The notes beneath the pieces are model-generated. The model had not been told where the DNA came from, did no database searches, and worked only from the letters and a program-made list of their open reading frames with translations. The position numbers were made by a program, and so were the translations under genes. A DNA stretch of 64,000 nt from NCBI GenBank assembly GCA_035578155.1, contig JAPWDM010000023.1:3075829-3139828 (forward strand). Direction: 5' to 3'. Positions within the stretch are counted from its first letter, which is position 1; each line of letters opens with the position of its first letter. This stretch comes from Brachynemurus nebulosus (taxonomy: Eukaryota; Arthropoda; Insecta; Neuroptera; Myrmeleontidae). Of the stretch, positions 44,672 to 56,335 are shown piece after piece.

Positions 44672-44864
44672 TAATTAAATTGTAGAAAATATATAAGTTT
44701 TCGACATCATGAACCCGTAGGAATGTTATAAAATGTTAAATATTTTTCTTTGCAACTATATGGTAACAAAATAGTTAAAAACTTCAGTTGAATGTTTACG
44801 GTATATATTTACCTTGTAATTGAAATTTATAACAAGTTATTATATATTCAAAATATCATTATTA

Positions 44865-45325
44865 TAGTGCTGCGGGTGGAGGCGCTGAGAACGTTAAGAA
44901 AATTTTTGACATTTTTCTATGCAATTACATATATAATATTCAATAAACACTGGAAATGCTGTATATAACATTTTTAACGTTGTTCACAGCGCTGCCACGG
45001 TTTAAAATATTTTATAAGATTTTTCTTACAATTTTCATTTTACAAAATTTTTGTCAGCATAGTTGAAAAACACCTAATTTACACCTAATTCTCCATACTT
45101 TAAATTATCTAAATTAATTAAGTTAATTCTTTTTTACCTATGGGACGGCTAGGTTTACGTAAACTGTCCCTTTTATTTTTCACGTTTTCTCGAAAATGGT
45201 AAGAACACCTAATTTTTTATTAACACACCTAATTAATACCTAAAATACACCTATTTTCTATCTAACAATTTTTTGGGATTTTGTAAATTTTTTTTTTTTG
45301 GTGCGACGGCTAGTTTTATGGAGGT
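44865..45325 (+). repeat. Interspersed repeat with conserved stem-loop, copy A
   Basis: Homologous to 58,500-58,998 in the same orientation. Shared blocks include GCGCTG(A/G)GAACGTTA, the imperfect hairpin around TTTTTAACGTTGTTCACAGC, CACCTAATTTACACCTAATT, TATGGGACGGCTAGGTTTAC and AGAACACCTAATTTTTTATT. Unclassified family. Confidence 0.75.
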
Positions 45326-45482
45326 CATACAGCCACATATCCAGCTGTACAAAAAATGGCTCTTTACATGCATGTATACTAAAAATAACAAAGCTTACTA
45401 CACTTCTATTACTTCTTATAATTTTATTATTATTTATTATATATTATACAGTGATATACATGATACATTGATACATATTATA

Positions 45483-46210
45483 GGGTAAGAGCGGGAGAGA
45501 TGCCGCAGTAGCCATAGTTCGACCGTTGATTGACAGATAACGCGATTGATGGATTATATGTTTAAAATATGTTACTTGTTTAAGCTGTATATGGTAACAT
45601 TTATGATTAGTCCATCAGTTTAGTAATTGTCCAACTTTTTATTATTAAAATATAAGTTTTTTAACACAATATTTTATCAAGCATTTAACTCATTAAAATT
45701 TAAGAATGTATATTTCATTGTTTTAATGAAAATGAGTTTTGTTATTAATTTAGGTATATATTAAAAGTACTATATAAAATTTTAGGTTAGAATTCCGCAC
45801 TCTGCTAGCTATAGCAACATGCGGCATCTATCCCAACAAAAAGGAGAGATGCCGCATTTAAAGTTGGTTAGATGCCGCATCATATTACATATTAAAAGCA
45901 TAGACTTATATCTTAATTATGCAATTTTTTTTTTGGACTGTAAATTATGCCACGTAAATACAAAAGATCCATTAATGTATCACGAAGAGCTCTCATATTA
46001 GTGAAGATAACGAAAATAATGATGATTGCCTGCGTACTGAATGTTTTGAAAAGTACTCAGAAACAAAAAAAAAGCTGACTGGTTAAGATGTATAAAGTGC
46101 CAAAAATGGTTACATATGTCATGCATCATGTATGGAGATGTGTGTAAAATGCAAAATTTTTAATATGAACTATGGGGCGTCCCTCTTTCTTTGATGCGGT
46201 ATCTCTCCCA
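45483..46210 (+). mobile_element. TA-flanked element with GGGAGAGATGCCGC motifs
   Basis: The left end GGGTAAGAGCGGGAGAGATG follows TA (45,481-45,482). The right end in reverse complement is TGGGAGAGATACCGCATC next to TA (46,211-46,212), though a further GGGAGAGACGCCGC copy lies just outside at 46,218-46,235. Internal GGAGAGATGCCGC copies lie near 45,844 and 45,872. It contains a pogo-like transposase C-terminus. Confidence 0.65.
45976..46162 (+). pseudogene. pogo-like transposase C-terminal PHD/zinc-finger remnant
   Basis: Open reading from 45,976 gives an acidic linker (SEDNENNDD), then a Cys pair in DDCLRTEC and EKYSETKKK. After a one-base shift in the A run at 46,065-46,073 it reads DWLRCIKCQKWLHMSC to a stop at 46,161. 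The pattern Cys-Cys, Trp, C-x2-C, W-x-H-x2-C fits the PHD-like finger at the C-terminus of many pogo/Tigger transposases. The DDE core is missing. Confidence 0.65.
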
Positions 46211-46214
46211 TAGG

Positions 46215-46805
46215 TGTGGGAGAGACGCCGCTTTGCAAGCTCTGTTTGTTTTTAATAAATTTCAAATATACCCTGTTTCAAATACAACTGATCATGAGTC
46301 AAAGTTAAAAAATTAAATAATTCTTACATTCAAAACAAATCAATCATCTATTCTTTTCTAAAAACAATCTTTTTTTTAAAAATTTACGTAAGTGCAGTAA
46401 TTAAAGAGATAAAGCCAAGAAAACGGAAATTATTTAAATTCATAAGTGATGAAGCATGGTTAAATTTAAGTGAAATGGACCATACTACAGCTTGGGCCTT
46501 TTTACTTGACAGTGCGCAGAAAACGAGTTTAACACGTATATCTAATAGTAGGTAATAAAAGAGGGAACGCAAAAGAACAATATGTTTGTTAAAAAGGTGT
46601 CTCTTTTTAATATGATTTAAACCTATATATTTTTCAGATGTTACTGTCTCTTACTTTTAATGTATTTTCAAATATATCTATCTGTATCATACCCGAGTTA
46701 CTGCCAAGTAAAAAGGCCCGAGCTATACATAATTTTAATATACTGGTATTTATAGATTGTACCAAATTTTTATCGTTTATTGTGAATTTCATGTTAGTCA
46801 TAGAT
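46215..46805. other. AT-rich stretch, nothing recognised
   Basis: Short open frames only. No supported gene. Confidence 0.35.
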
Positions 46806-46809
46806 AAAG

Positions 46810-46943
46810 TATGGTACGTAACTCGGTTGTAAGTTGCATATTACACACTCACGCAATTACGCACTCGCCGCTACGCGGCTCTTACGTAACTTTTTCGCTC
46901 GTGTGTAATATGCAACTTACAACCTCAATCACGTAATATACTA
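46810..46943. repeat. 134-bp palindrome
   Basis: GGTTGTAAGTTGCATATTAC, then ACAC, on the left pairs with GTGTGTAATATGCAACTTAC, then AACC, on the right. Weaker pairing continues through GTTACGTAC/GTAATATAC outside and ACGCACTCGCCGC/GCGGCTCTTACGT inside. Organisation is like 19,309-19,443. Confidence 0.8.
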
Positions 46944-47162
46944 TTACAAGAATTTGATGATTAAAAAAATTGTTTATAAATATTTAGGTAATTAAAGTAG
47001 GTATTAAATTTCTATTGGAGCAATTAATGACTTCAATGGAACAATTTGAGAATAATTTAGACATATTAAAAAAAAAGTATTTCAACTTCTGGCCCCAATT
47101 TTTGTTTTTATTACTTTTAAATCACATCAAAGAGTTAAAAATAATTGTGATTAAATTATATA

Positions 47163-47695
47163 CAGTATAGCACCGATAATGGAAACATCAGTTTTGGAAA
47201 TTTTTTGAGAGCATCAAATTAGTCAACATCACTTTTGGAAAGTTGCATCAAAAATGTCAAGTACATAAATATATTAGAACCATGTGCAATAGACCATGAC
47301 GCGTGATTTTATCAAAAGAAACAAATAAATATACCGATAATAGAAGTGACAAACAACAACAGACCTCAAAGGGTGGGAATGTAGATCTGAATTATTGTAC
47401 ACAGAATGTTTATCTGTAGGTATTCTGTTCTGTGGCGGTTTTTATCATACGTAAAATGTAAACAAAATTATTTCAAAGCAAAATAATAAAACGACAAGTG
47501 AAAAAATATTTTCTGAGATAAATAATTTTTAATTCTTCACTTCCTTTTTTCTTTTATTAATATTTTAAAAAAACATAATTTTAATTTAAAACGTAATCTT
47601 ACGATATTTGTGAATCGCCCCTGATCAAAAAGCATCACTTTTGTCAAACACCACTTTTGGAGACTACTTTTTCTTGACAAAACTGGTGCTCTACT
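47163..47695. mobile_element. pogo/Tigger-like MITE (CAGTAKAGCACC ends)
   Basis: The left end CAGTATAGCACC and the right end (reverse complement CAGTAGAGCACC) are flanked by TA at 47,161-47,162 and 47,696-47,697. Repeats of ACATCACTTTTGG or ACACCACTTTTGG lie near both ends. 533 bp, non-coding. Confidence 0.8.
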
Positions 47696-47699
47696 GTAA

Positions 47700-48495
47700 C
47701 CAGTATGGATATAGTGCTATCAAAAATTGAAAAGAACTGTCAGTGACATCGAAAACCATAAAGTTTGTACTTATGATTTTCCTAGTAATATTAACTGGTT
47801 CAAAAAGAATATCAATATGACATTTTTATTTGGTGCTAAATAAGCAAAATTTTTCATGGTGCACGAATTTTCCCTTTTTAACTATCATAAAACACAAATG
47901 ACTAGTAAAATATAGGTGTAGAATTGAAAGATAACCCATTGAAAAATTGGCAGTTTATCAAATAAATAATATGTTTCATAACGTAACGGTCGTGCGATGG
48001 GATATTAGGAGGGAAAAAGTATATATAGGTAGGTATCTATATTAGTGTTGAAGTTCCGATTTTTTATTGAAATTTTTGACGCAGTACATTAAATATGCGG
48101 TGTTTAGCAGCCAATCAGAGCAAGTTCACACTTAACAATTTTTAATTTTTTGTAGAATGAATATTTTATGATCTTTTAGCACATATTTTAGCATTTTATG
48201 AAAAGCATATAGCCAAGGCCACCTTATAGATTTCAATAAATCAGATATATCTATCAACAGAAGATGGGCCCCAAAGGTAGTCTGGAGAAGCCCAAATTTT
48301 AAGATTTGGCTTCGTTGCTAAGCAGACGAGTCTCAAAAGTTTAACAGTATATTACATAGCAAGAAGTGTAAGTGTTATATTTGTCGCCTCGGACCTCGGA
48401 TGCAGTTTGGGAAACTAAGGCCGAAAGCCGAAAAAAATGAGTAAATTTTAAAACAATACATGCATCTATAACTAATTGGCAAGCGATTACTTACC
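47700..48495. other. Unassigned stretch
   Basis: No gene or element ends recognised. Confidence 0.4.
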
Positions 48496-48502
48496 TGCTT
48501 AA

Positions 48503-49380
48503 GGGCGGGGTAAGGTATTAAAATAATTTTTTGGCTTTTTTTTATTTATTTAACTGAATGCATAATATCTCAAGAATATTGTCTCAAAATTTCAAGCTGA
48601 TTGGAGCAAAACTGACCAAGTTATAGGTATTTTTGTTGTTAGCTGGCAGATGTTTCGCTCTCTATCTCTCTCTCTCTCTCTCTCTCAGTTATATTATAGA
48701 AATTTCAATGCAAGTACAAACGTATTTATACCTGTACTGTATATTTTGTCAGTGTAGGCTACAAAATTTACTTTAACAGTAAGTATTCTATATCAGTTTT
48801 ATACAAGAATTTTTAATTGTTCAAAACTTTAAAACGTTTTCCCCGCAGCTCACGTTTTCAAAGTCGGTGCCCCCCATAACTTCAAAACTACCGCACCGAT
48901 CCTTTTGAAACTTTAAAGACTATTTCTGTACATAGTTTACGAGATAACGCTGGAGAGTTTTTTCAAATTTGTTAATAATTTTTATTTTACAGTAACAAAT
49001 TAGCCGATTTTTTTCGCAAAAAGTCGTATTTTTCCTTTCTAAGTTTTCCAAAAAAGTGAAAAATGGAAATTTCGAAAAAACCCTCCCAGCGTTACCTGAG
49101 GAAAACTATTATCTAACGAATGAACTTTAATTTTTTTTATTTCGGATGATCCAGCACCAAGTTATGAGGGGCATCGCAATTCTACTTTTTTCCGAGACAC
49201 GTCCGAATAATTGCTGCCATTACTGTATTTTTTAATATTTCTTCGTAAAAATTTTATATAATATTCTTCGAATGTCACACTTTAATGTACCGTTGGCTTT
49301 AATAAAGAGATTTTAACTGTGCGGTCACAAAAAAATAACAAAAACATGCCTTTTTTGTACAAATTAACCTTACCCCCTCC
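48503..49380. mobile_element. TTAA-flanked element, GGGCGGGGTAAGG ends (878 bp)
   Basis: TTAA (48,499-48,502 and 49,381-49,384) flanks GGGCGGGGTAAGG on the left and, in reverse complement on the right, GGAGGGGGTAAGG. Inner parts also pair: TAACGCTGGAGAGTTTTTTC (about 48,945) against CCCTCCCAGCGTTA (about 49,080), and GTGCCCCCCATAACTTC against AAGTTATGAGGGGCATC. A (CT)n run lies at about 48,662-48,687. Non-coding. Confidence 0.75.
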
Positions 49381-49717
49381 TTAAGAAGGCAAGTAAACTT
49401 TTATGATTTGTTATTTTTTGTAACTATAGTAACCATAAAATAGAATGATAAATGTTACTTAGACCCAAGTTTTCTACTATGTAAATGCTAACTTACGACT
49501 CAAGACGGTGAAAACTATTTTTTTATAAGAATGAAAGTAATGTTGAATTGTTGATTCATTTCTGTAGAAACAAATAAACAATTAACGTTAGATAGGTAAT
49601 TATATTATAATTACTATTCAAATAAAAAAAATTTATTTCTTAAATAAGTTGTAGCAATATTTTCGGACACATTTCAAATGGATCACTTAAAACTATCAAA
49701 TGGATCGCTAGTTTCTA

Positions 49718-50439
49718 CACGGAGAGAAAAATCCTATAATTTTTGTAGAGAAAATTGCAGAAAAATTACTATGCTCCCCTATAATCCGTGCGCGATCGAC
49801 GACCAAAATAAAAAATATGTGCTAGCATGGTAAAATTTAATGTGGTGCTAACACAACTTTTATCACACTCTTATGCATGTATATTATAGTTTAATTCTTT
49901 TTGTCGTATACAAAAATGATTGCCAACAATATAATTCTAATACATATACTAAAGATAGGTAAATAACAAAAAGATGAATTAAACGATGACATCATCCTAA
50001 GAGAGTGTAAAAACAACTACTACTAGCTGCTTCAAGGTGCTTGGTGGGAGCTGTCTGACAAAGTTTCTTCCACAGTCCACACCTATATGGTTCGCATGTA
50101 ACCCATGTAACTCGCTGATTGAGGTACATTTCATTACAGCGATCCCAACAAAACCAACCTTCTTTCTGTTTTTTTCTTTCTATCATTAGCATGTTAACAT
50201 GGAAATTTTTTTAATAAACACAATTAAAAATTATTTTTTTGTCGGTAATGGAACTTTTTACTGTGCTGTTTTACAAATTTTACGGAGATAATATTACGAA
50301 AAGAACATTCCATCCTTTAAATTTTTTATGATTAATTATAATCTTTATATTTTTACCTTACAGAATTTAATATGTTCGTCTTTTACACGTCGATTGTAGT
50401 GCTGAGCACAGTAATTTTTATAGGAATTTTCTCTCCGTA
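49718..50439. mobile_element. TA-flanked element, CACGGAGAGAAAA ends (722 bp)
   Basis: The left end CACGGAGAGAAAAATCCTAT and the right end (reverse complement TACGGAGAGAAAATTCCTAT) pair over about 28 bp. TA at 49,716-49,717 and 50,440-50,441. A 66-codon minus-strand frame (49,992-50,192) has several Cys and Trp (GWFCWDRC) but no recognised domain. Confidence 0.75.
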
Positions 50440-50441
50440 TA

Positions 50442-51858
50442 AATAATATTATTCGCAGTTAGTTCGAAATTTATCTTATTTGTCTCCTAAACCTTTAGAA
50501 TATGTTGGATTCTCATGAAGCAATACTATTTTTATTGATATCAATTCTACCATAAATCGCTGACTGAAAAAATTGAAGAGTACCTCCATAATATTTATTT
50601 CTAGAAAGTTATTATTTTGGTTACTTAAAGCTGAATTTCTGGTTTTATAGACTTAATCACTTTTATTTCTAAGCGATTCACATACCCCTACAAATAATCA
50701 CCAATGACTATAACGATGGGTAGAACACACATTAACGACAGGAAAAAACAAAAAACAAAAAATTTTCCCATTAATTTTTTTTTATCAATATTTTCTTCAT
50801 TTCCTTTACCCGACCATAAAACTAGTTAATGAAATCATGCATTTTTATATCACGTCCACATAACCATCTTTCTACCTTACTACCTATTTTACATATTTTA
50901 ATAACTTAAGAAAATATATTTTTTGTAGTAACGAGATTTATCTAAAAAGGAAAAAGTTTTTTTTTTTAAGTTCTTCCACGGCTAATCAAACATATTTCTT
51001 TATTCTTTTACCTGCAAAAAAGTTATCAAAAAAAAATTTAATTAAAAAAACTAACATATATTCAAACGCCACGGTAGATGAAAAATTGGTTTCCGCTGAA
51101 TTACAAAAATTAAAAATTAAAAATTAAATTCGATGAAAACACGTATAGGTAACGTCAGTCACATTTTTTTATTTAAAGCCGCACCGGAAAACATTTATGG
51201 TATTTTGATTTTAAAAATAAATATTTGTAGTACCTAAAGCTCCTATTCTAGTTTGGTTTAATATAAATTTTTTTTTTTATGAAAAACTTTACGCTTTAAT
51301 AATCACATATACAATAAATATGCAATATGCTTGCTTTTGAACAATATGCAAGGATGTATACATATGTAGATGGTATCACACAAGCACTGACTATACGAAA
51401 GCACCGTATTTTGTATTCGTAGAACTCAATAGATGGGTAACTGGTAATTTTTTTTTTGGTTGGTAAAATTAAAAGCAGACGAAATTCTAAAACCGCTTTA
51501 TTTTAAATTCTATAGAATACGGTTCCTGTTGAATTTCTTTTCGAAACAAATTTCGTTCAAAGAATTTTTGTAGCATAACAAATATCACGACAACTTGGCC
51601 AGACAATCACGTGACGTGATACTATAAAGACCTGTTATTTTTTAACCAGTCAAAAACTGTTTTAATTTACCAATTAGAGGGCCGCCAAAAAAAGCAGACA
51701 GATAAAAATGGAATGGCTTTTTTAATATGTAAATATAACATTAAATCAATCAAGACGCATGTATGTTATGAATTTTTATTTCAAAATTTTACGCCACTTT
51801 CTCGCTATCTGCCGGCACTTTCACCACTAGCAAACTGTCTGTCAACAATTTTCTGTGT
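50442..51858. other. AT-rich stretch, nothing recognised
   Basis: No repeats or coding motifs could be supported over 1.4 kb. Confidence 0.4.
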
Positions 51859-51866
51859 GTTCTAAG

Positions 51867-52618
51867 TAGGGATTGTAAATTTACCGACTTTTTAATTTGC
51901 CGATAATTTGGTAAATATTTTTAACAAAACCGACTTACCGGTAATTTACCGGTATTTTTTAATACACGGAAAATATAAGAATAAATATTAGAAAAAAGAA
52001 ATTAAAAATAAAAAATAAAAATGTAAAATTATTTTATTAAGGTTATTATATACAGTAACGTAAAAGCCCCTATACTCGAACGCGATTCAATACTCAGACA
52101 GTTTTGATATTTATTGATTTTGAGTTTAATAAAATACCAAACTGTTCGAGGATTGAATCACGTTCGAGTATAGGAGCTTTTACCTTATACAAAATAAGAT
52201 AAAAATTATGTAAAAATAATAATCTGTTTGATTTTACGACTTTGTAGGTATCTACAGCTTCCATCATAGAAATATACCGCCCATTGTTATTGTTTATTGA
52301 AAAAATAATTTTATATTTTGCTAAATAATCATAAAATATGAATCAATTATATATACCTACCTGTAATAAAAATTTACTTACCGCCTCTTACAATGTAATC
52401 ATTTAACGTAATGTTTAATTATTTTGGAAAAAATACAGCTGATAAACTTGATTATTCTTCTATGAAATGAAATGAACTTATAAAAATTTTCAAATATATT
52501 ATTTTTAATTTATCGAATTACCGGTAAAAAATCAGCGATTTACCGATAAAAATTTTAATGCATTTTTAGTAATTTACCGGTAAACCGGTTTATGAGTTTA
52601 CTGGTATTACAATCCCTA
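51867..52618. mobile_element. hAT-type element with ACCGGTAA palindromes
   Basis: TAGGGATTGTAA at the left end is mirrored at the right. Flanks GTTCTAAG (51,859-51,866) and GTCCTAAG (52,619-52,626) form an 8-bp TSD with one mismatch. The motif TTACCGGTAA or relatives recurs at both ends. It contains a younger TA MITE at 52,058-52,185. Confidence 0.85.
52058..52185. mobile_element. 128-bp palindromic TA MITE
   Basis: ACGTAAAAGCCCCTATACTC, then GAACGCGATTCAAT, pairs with the right half (reverse complement AGGTAAAAGCTCCTATACTC, then GAACGTGATTCAAT). TA at 52,056-52,057 and 52,186-52,187. Its ends match the long element at 30,000-32,665, so it is probably an internally deleted derivative of that family. 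Confidence 0.85.
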
Positions 52619-52653
52619 GTCCTAAGAATAAAGAAAAACTATTTTCATAATTA

Positions 52654-53090
52654 CAGTGGAATCGCGTTATAAGTCCGCTACGGGGCTGTAGGAGAATATA
52701 ATTCTAAGAATTCCTGTACCCCCAGTTGTCCTTAGTAGTCGACTGCCGTAACTCGCACTTCCCCTATACTTTTCAAGCGTGTGAGTGTGTACTTATTTAT
52801 AATTAAATTACCCGGACGTTTAGTGCAGTACTACCATTCGCTAAAAGCGGCACAAAATCTATCTATTTTTAATAAACACATTTACTAATATTTTCTAAAT
52901 ACGTTCTATAGTTTGTGTGACAGGAGTTTAAACGATACTGTCCACTAATATTTTCTTTAAAAAAAATTTTAAAATCTTTTGTAGAAATTGTAAATAATAT
53001 TGTTAGCCAAACAAAGTTTGTAATATAATCCGGGCGATGAACGAACAAAACTTTCTTTGGTCTCGGCGGACTTATAACGCGATTCGACTG
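52654..53090. mobile_element. pogo/Tigger-like MITE (437 bp)
   Basis: CAGTGGAATCGCGTTATAAG, then TCCGC, on the left and the reverse complement CAGTCGAATCGCGTTATAAG, then TCCGC, on the right. TA flanks at 52,652-52,653 and 53,091-53,092. The TIR is of Tigger type. Confidence 0.9.
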
Positions 53091-53094
53091 TATA

Positions 53095-54620
53095 ACCCAT
53101 GTACCTTATCGAATTTTTAATATCGAAATTTAACTATATTTAAGCGGCTGCTCCTGTTTTAAGCCACAGGTTTGCGTTGGTAGACAAGACGATTTTTGAA
53201 CTTGACCACACAAAACGATTCTTTTACAACAGAAATCCGCCATGTAGCGATAGCAAACGTTTTATGTAGCCAGCTCTTAGACCATAATGTGATCAAACAG
53301 AATTATTGTAATTCATTCATGTTTGAAATCATTTTATCATACAGTCAGCCATGCTCCTCTTCTCTTTTATTTTGTAAAAAAAATTATAGCACAATTCAAT
53401 TCAACAAAATTGTTTCCCATTGTCAAATAAAATATATTCCCCCCCTCGCGCCATTCTCTATTCCTATATATACATACGACTAAGTGACAAAATTTAATAT
53501 TGTTACTGTAAATACTTGGAGAGAAATGAAAATTTAAGTTATAATTTACTCTTTCGAGGGAAATGTTCGCTTGCACACGTAACAATTCACACTTGATTGA
53601 ATATTTTGTATATACGAAAAGTTCAAAATTGTATTATTAAGATATTTGTAAACTGAACGTATTGTCACAGCGCAGATTTTCTTCAACAAAAATGCGTTTA
53701 TGAAAATTTATTGCTGTTTAGCAAAGAAAGAAAAATGCTGACAACAAAAGAATTCAATTATACGTTATTATTATTTTTTTCGGCTATAAATTATTTCATT
53801 TATTTTGCTAGATTTATTTTCCTTTTCTCTATTGATTTATTAATTTATAAATTCCTGCACAAAATAACTTATGAAAAAACTATTTTTTTAAATATTTTTT
53901 GTTTGACAATGCTGATAACTTGTATTTCCAGAACGTTTATTTATATCCATGGTAATCAACACATAACAGTGCGGGAAGTAAATAACAATACAGTAAGTAA
54001 AATTAGCTTTAAAGTTTATTTATATTGAAACTGAAAAAATTTGCAGAAGAGTTTGCAAAACATTTCTATTATTATTATTACCACTAAATTTGTCTACATA
54101 TTTTATTGATATTTCAAAAGGTTGTCCAATCATTTATTAAAAATCTTTCATTTTATTGGAATAAATTGGCAGTCAATATTAAATGCTTCATCAATTTTCA
54201 TATTACACGTTTGCTTCGCAGTAAGGTTACTTCACAAACTGAATACAGAGAAAGAGATGGAACGTTATTTATAACATAGAAAGAGACAAACCTTTATTGG
54301 TGTACCGTTTTGCGCGGCATTCGTGTATTCACACTGTTATTAGAGTTTAACAAATTATTTTCCTCAATTTTTTAAATTAAAATAGTTAAAAAAAAATATT
54401 CACGCGAATTATTGTTATTTAAATAGGATGTTTATTTTTCAAACATAGTTGTCAATTGTTGTTACATAGATTTTTTATTTAAATGTATTCACTCTTTAAT
54501 TTTCTGAAAACTGATATGCAAAAAATATTCTGGAATACATGGATAGTTAAGTGCCTTACTGATCGAGAAAATATTGCAAAAACAAGGTCTGAACTTGTGT
54601 GTTAAAATACTTTTGTTTTG
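53095..54620. other. AT-rich stretch, no gene recognised
   Basis: Includes a 105-codon open frame at 53,711-54,028 that is hydrophobic and Phe/Ile-rich, without homologous features I can name. Such frames are expected by chance at this base composition. Confidence 0.4.
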
Positions 54621-54622
54621 AC

Positions 54623-55870
54623 ACGATGGTGTATTTAGCAGAAAAAAATCGCAACATCAAGAACATGCGTTTAAAATATTCTTTGAGAATAATAAAATGA
54701 TATTTAAACTGCCGAATAGTTAGCACATATCGACTAACTGAACTACCAACATCGCGTTTCGTTTATACTATGTAGTATGTACGTGGTCACAACATATTGA
54801 ACCACAGAATATTCAGAAAAAAACTCCGTATCTCTGTACTAGCTTTTTCAATGTGGACAGTAGCTTAAACGTCACAAATGACGTAATTTCTGTCCCCTCC
54901 AAACACACAGCATGTTACAACATAGATCTCGTATTAATGTATGCGTGCGATGTACGTGGAGGGAGACGACTGCTCTGCATATGTATGCTAGTATTTCGGT
55001 ACCTGCATATTACTATATATGTATTCTCTTATTATTGAAACTGGTTGATAACAATCGATCTAAACCCGGCTACAGTTGCTGTGTGACTGACACACTTAAG
55101 CGGTATCAAGCACACCCGAGCACACTGCTATCCACAATTTTTTACAAACACGCTTAGGACTTCTATTGAACGAACCAAAATCATCTAATAATTTTGTCCC
55201 AAAATAAAACAATCCACATCAATACTTCATCCTACTGATAAACTAATATACAAAAAGAAAAAAAAAAAATCAGAAAACTTAAATATTGGAAAATAAATGA
55301 TAAAATATAAAAATTGTTAAATTTTGTATCACGCATACATCAGTTATCGTAAATTAGAACCAAAATTTCGGGAAAATGACTAGCCGCGTATTTTCTACTA
55401 GTATGGTGTTTTGTTGCCTCTCTTAATAGTGACAACCAATGAAAATTTGAACCCGACCTATGCGTGGTTTTCTGGCAATTGAAGGCTAAAAATTTTTTAG
55501 CCACGTGTATTTTCTGCAGACTTCTCTTTTTTCAATAAAAATATATTTCAGGCGTTAATTTCCAAAAAACTACACATAGGATTTGGTTCATTTCGCTGGT
55601 TATTACTAATGTAATAAGCAATAAACCACCGTGCCAGCAAAAAATACACGGCTGATCGTTTTCCCGAAATTTGACTACGAATTATGTTTTATAGGCGTTT
55701 ATTTCCACCAAAGAATTATTTAACCGTCACTTGCCAGAAAACCACGCATAAGTTTTGGTTCAGATTTTCGCTGGTTATTGCTAATATAATAGGCAACGAA
55801 CCAGCATGTCAGTAAAAAAATGCACGGCTAACCGTTTTCCCGAAATTTGCGTCAAATCATGTATTATTCG
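54623..55870. mobile_element. Diverged copy of the 26.2 kb palindromic family
   Basis: Begins ACGATGGTGTATTTAGCAG and follows the left arm of 26,201-28,508 (GCCGAATAGTTAGCACATAT, ATTGAACGAACC). It then shows units in forward (55,370-55,520) and reverse (55,550-55,860) orientation with TTTCGGGAAAATGACTAGCC and AAAATACACGGCTGATCG. The right terminal arm is missing. It is interrupted by 54,803-55,164. Confidence 0.75.
54803..55164. mobile_element. 362-bp insertion in the diverged palindrome copy
   Basis: Comparison with 26,340-26,400 shows extra sequence flanked by ATTGAAC (54,796-54,802 and 55,165-55,171), a possible 7-bp duplication. No TIR, tail or coding motif is visible. Confidence 0.5.
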
Positions 55871-55871
55871 A

Positions 55872-56330
55872 CAGCTTTTCTTAAAAATTTTTAGTCAAAA
55901 TCGAATAAATTAAAAAGTGTTTTACGCCGGTTTCAATCAATGTTTATTTTAAATGAATAACTTTCTTTCCCATTTAATTATATTAGTCCCACAGGTAAAA
56001 TAAATGTTAAAACTTTTTTAAATATGAAAAGATAATATAAAATTCATGTAATCGTGTTTGGTTTTAGTAAATACAATAATTTTTCCCAAGGCGCATCTCC
56101 TTCATTATTTTTCATTCAAAATCGATTTAAAAAAAAAAAAAAAGAAGTAAATTTTAATACTTATTTTATAAAAGTTTTTTTTTTTTTTAATATAACACAA
56201 TAAAGGACTGATCCCATCAAAACGATCTGCCATAATGGCGTGTCCGGATGTTTATAAAACCATAATAATAATAATACTGTATACTCGAAAAATGAAGAAA
56301 ACGTAATAAACTGACTAAAACCCCTGTAGC
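55872..56330. other. AT-rich stretch with homopolymers
   Basis: A and T runs at about 56,130-56,144 and 56,175-56,188. Nothing else recognised. Confidence 0.4.
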
Positions 56331-56335
56331 CCCAT

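Noticed and set aside
49992..50192. 66-codon minus-strand frame with GWFCWDRC and other Cys/Trp residues, considered as a FLYWCH-like finger
   Set aside because: Spacing does not fit a FLYWCH or other finger I can name, and it lies within a short non-autonomous element.
53711..54028. 105-codon hydrophobic open frame that could look like a membrane protein
   Set aside because: Composition follows from AT richness (Phe, Ile, Leu, Tyr codons); no recognised family or gene context.
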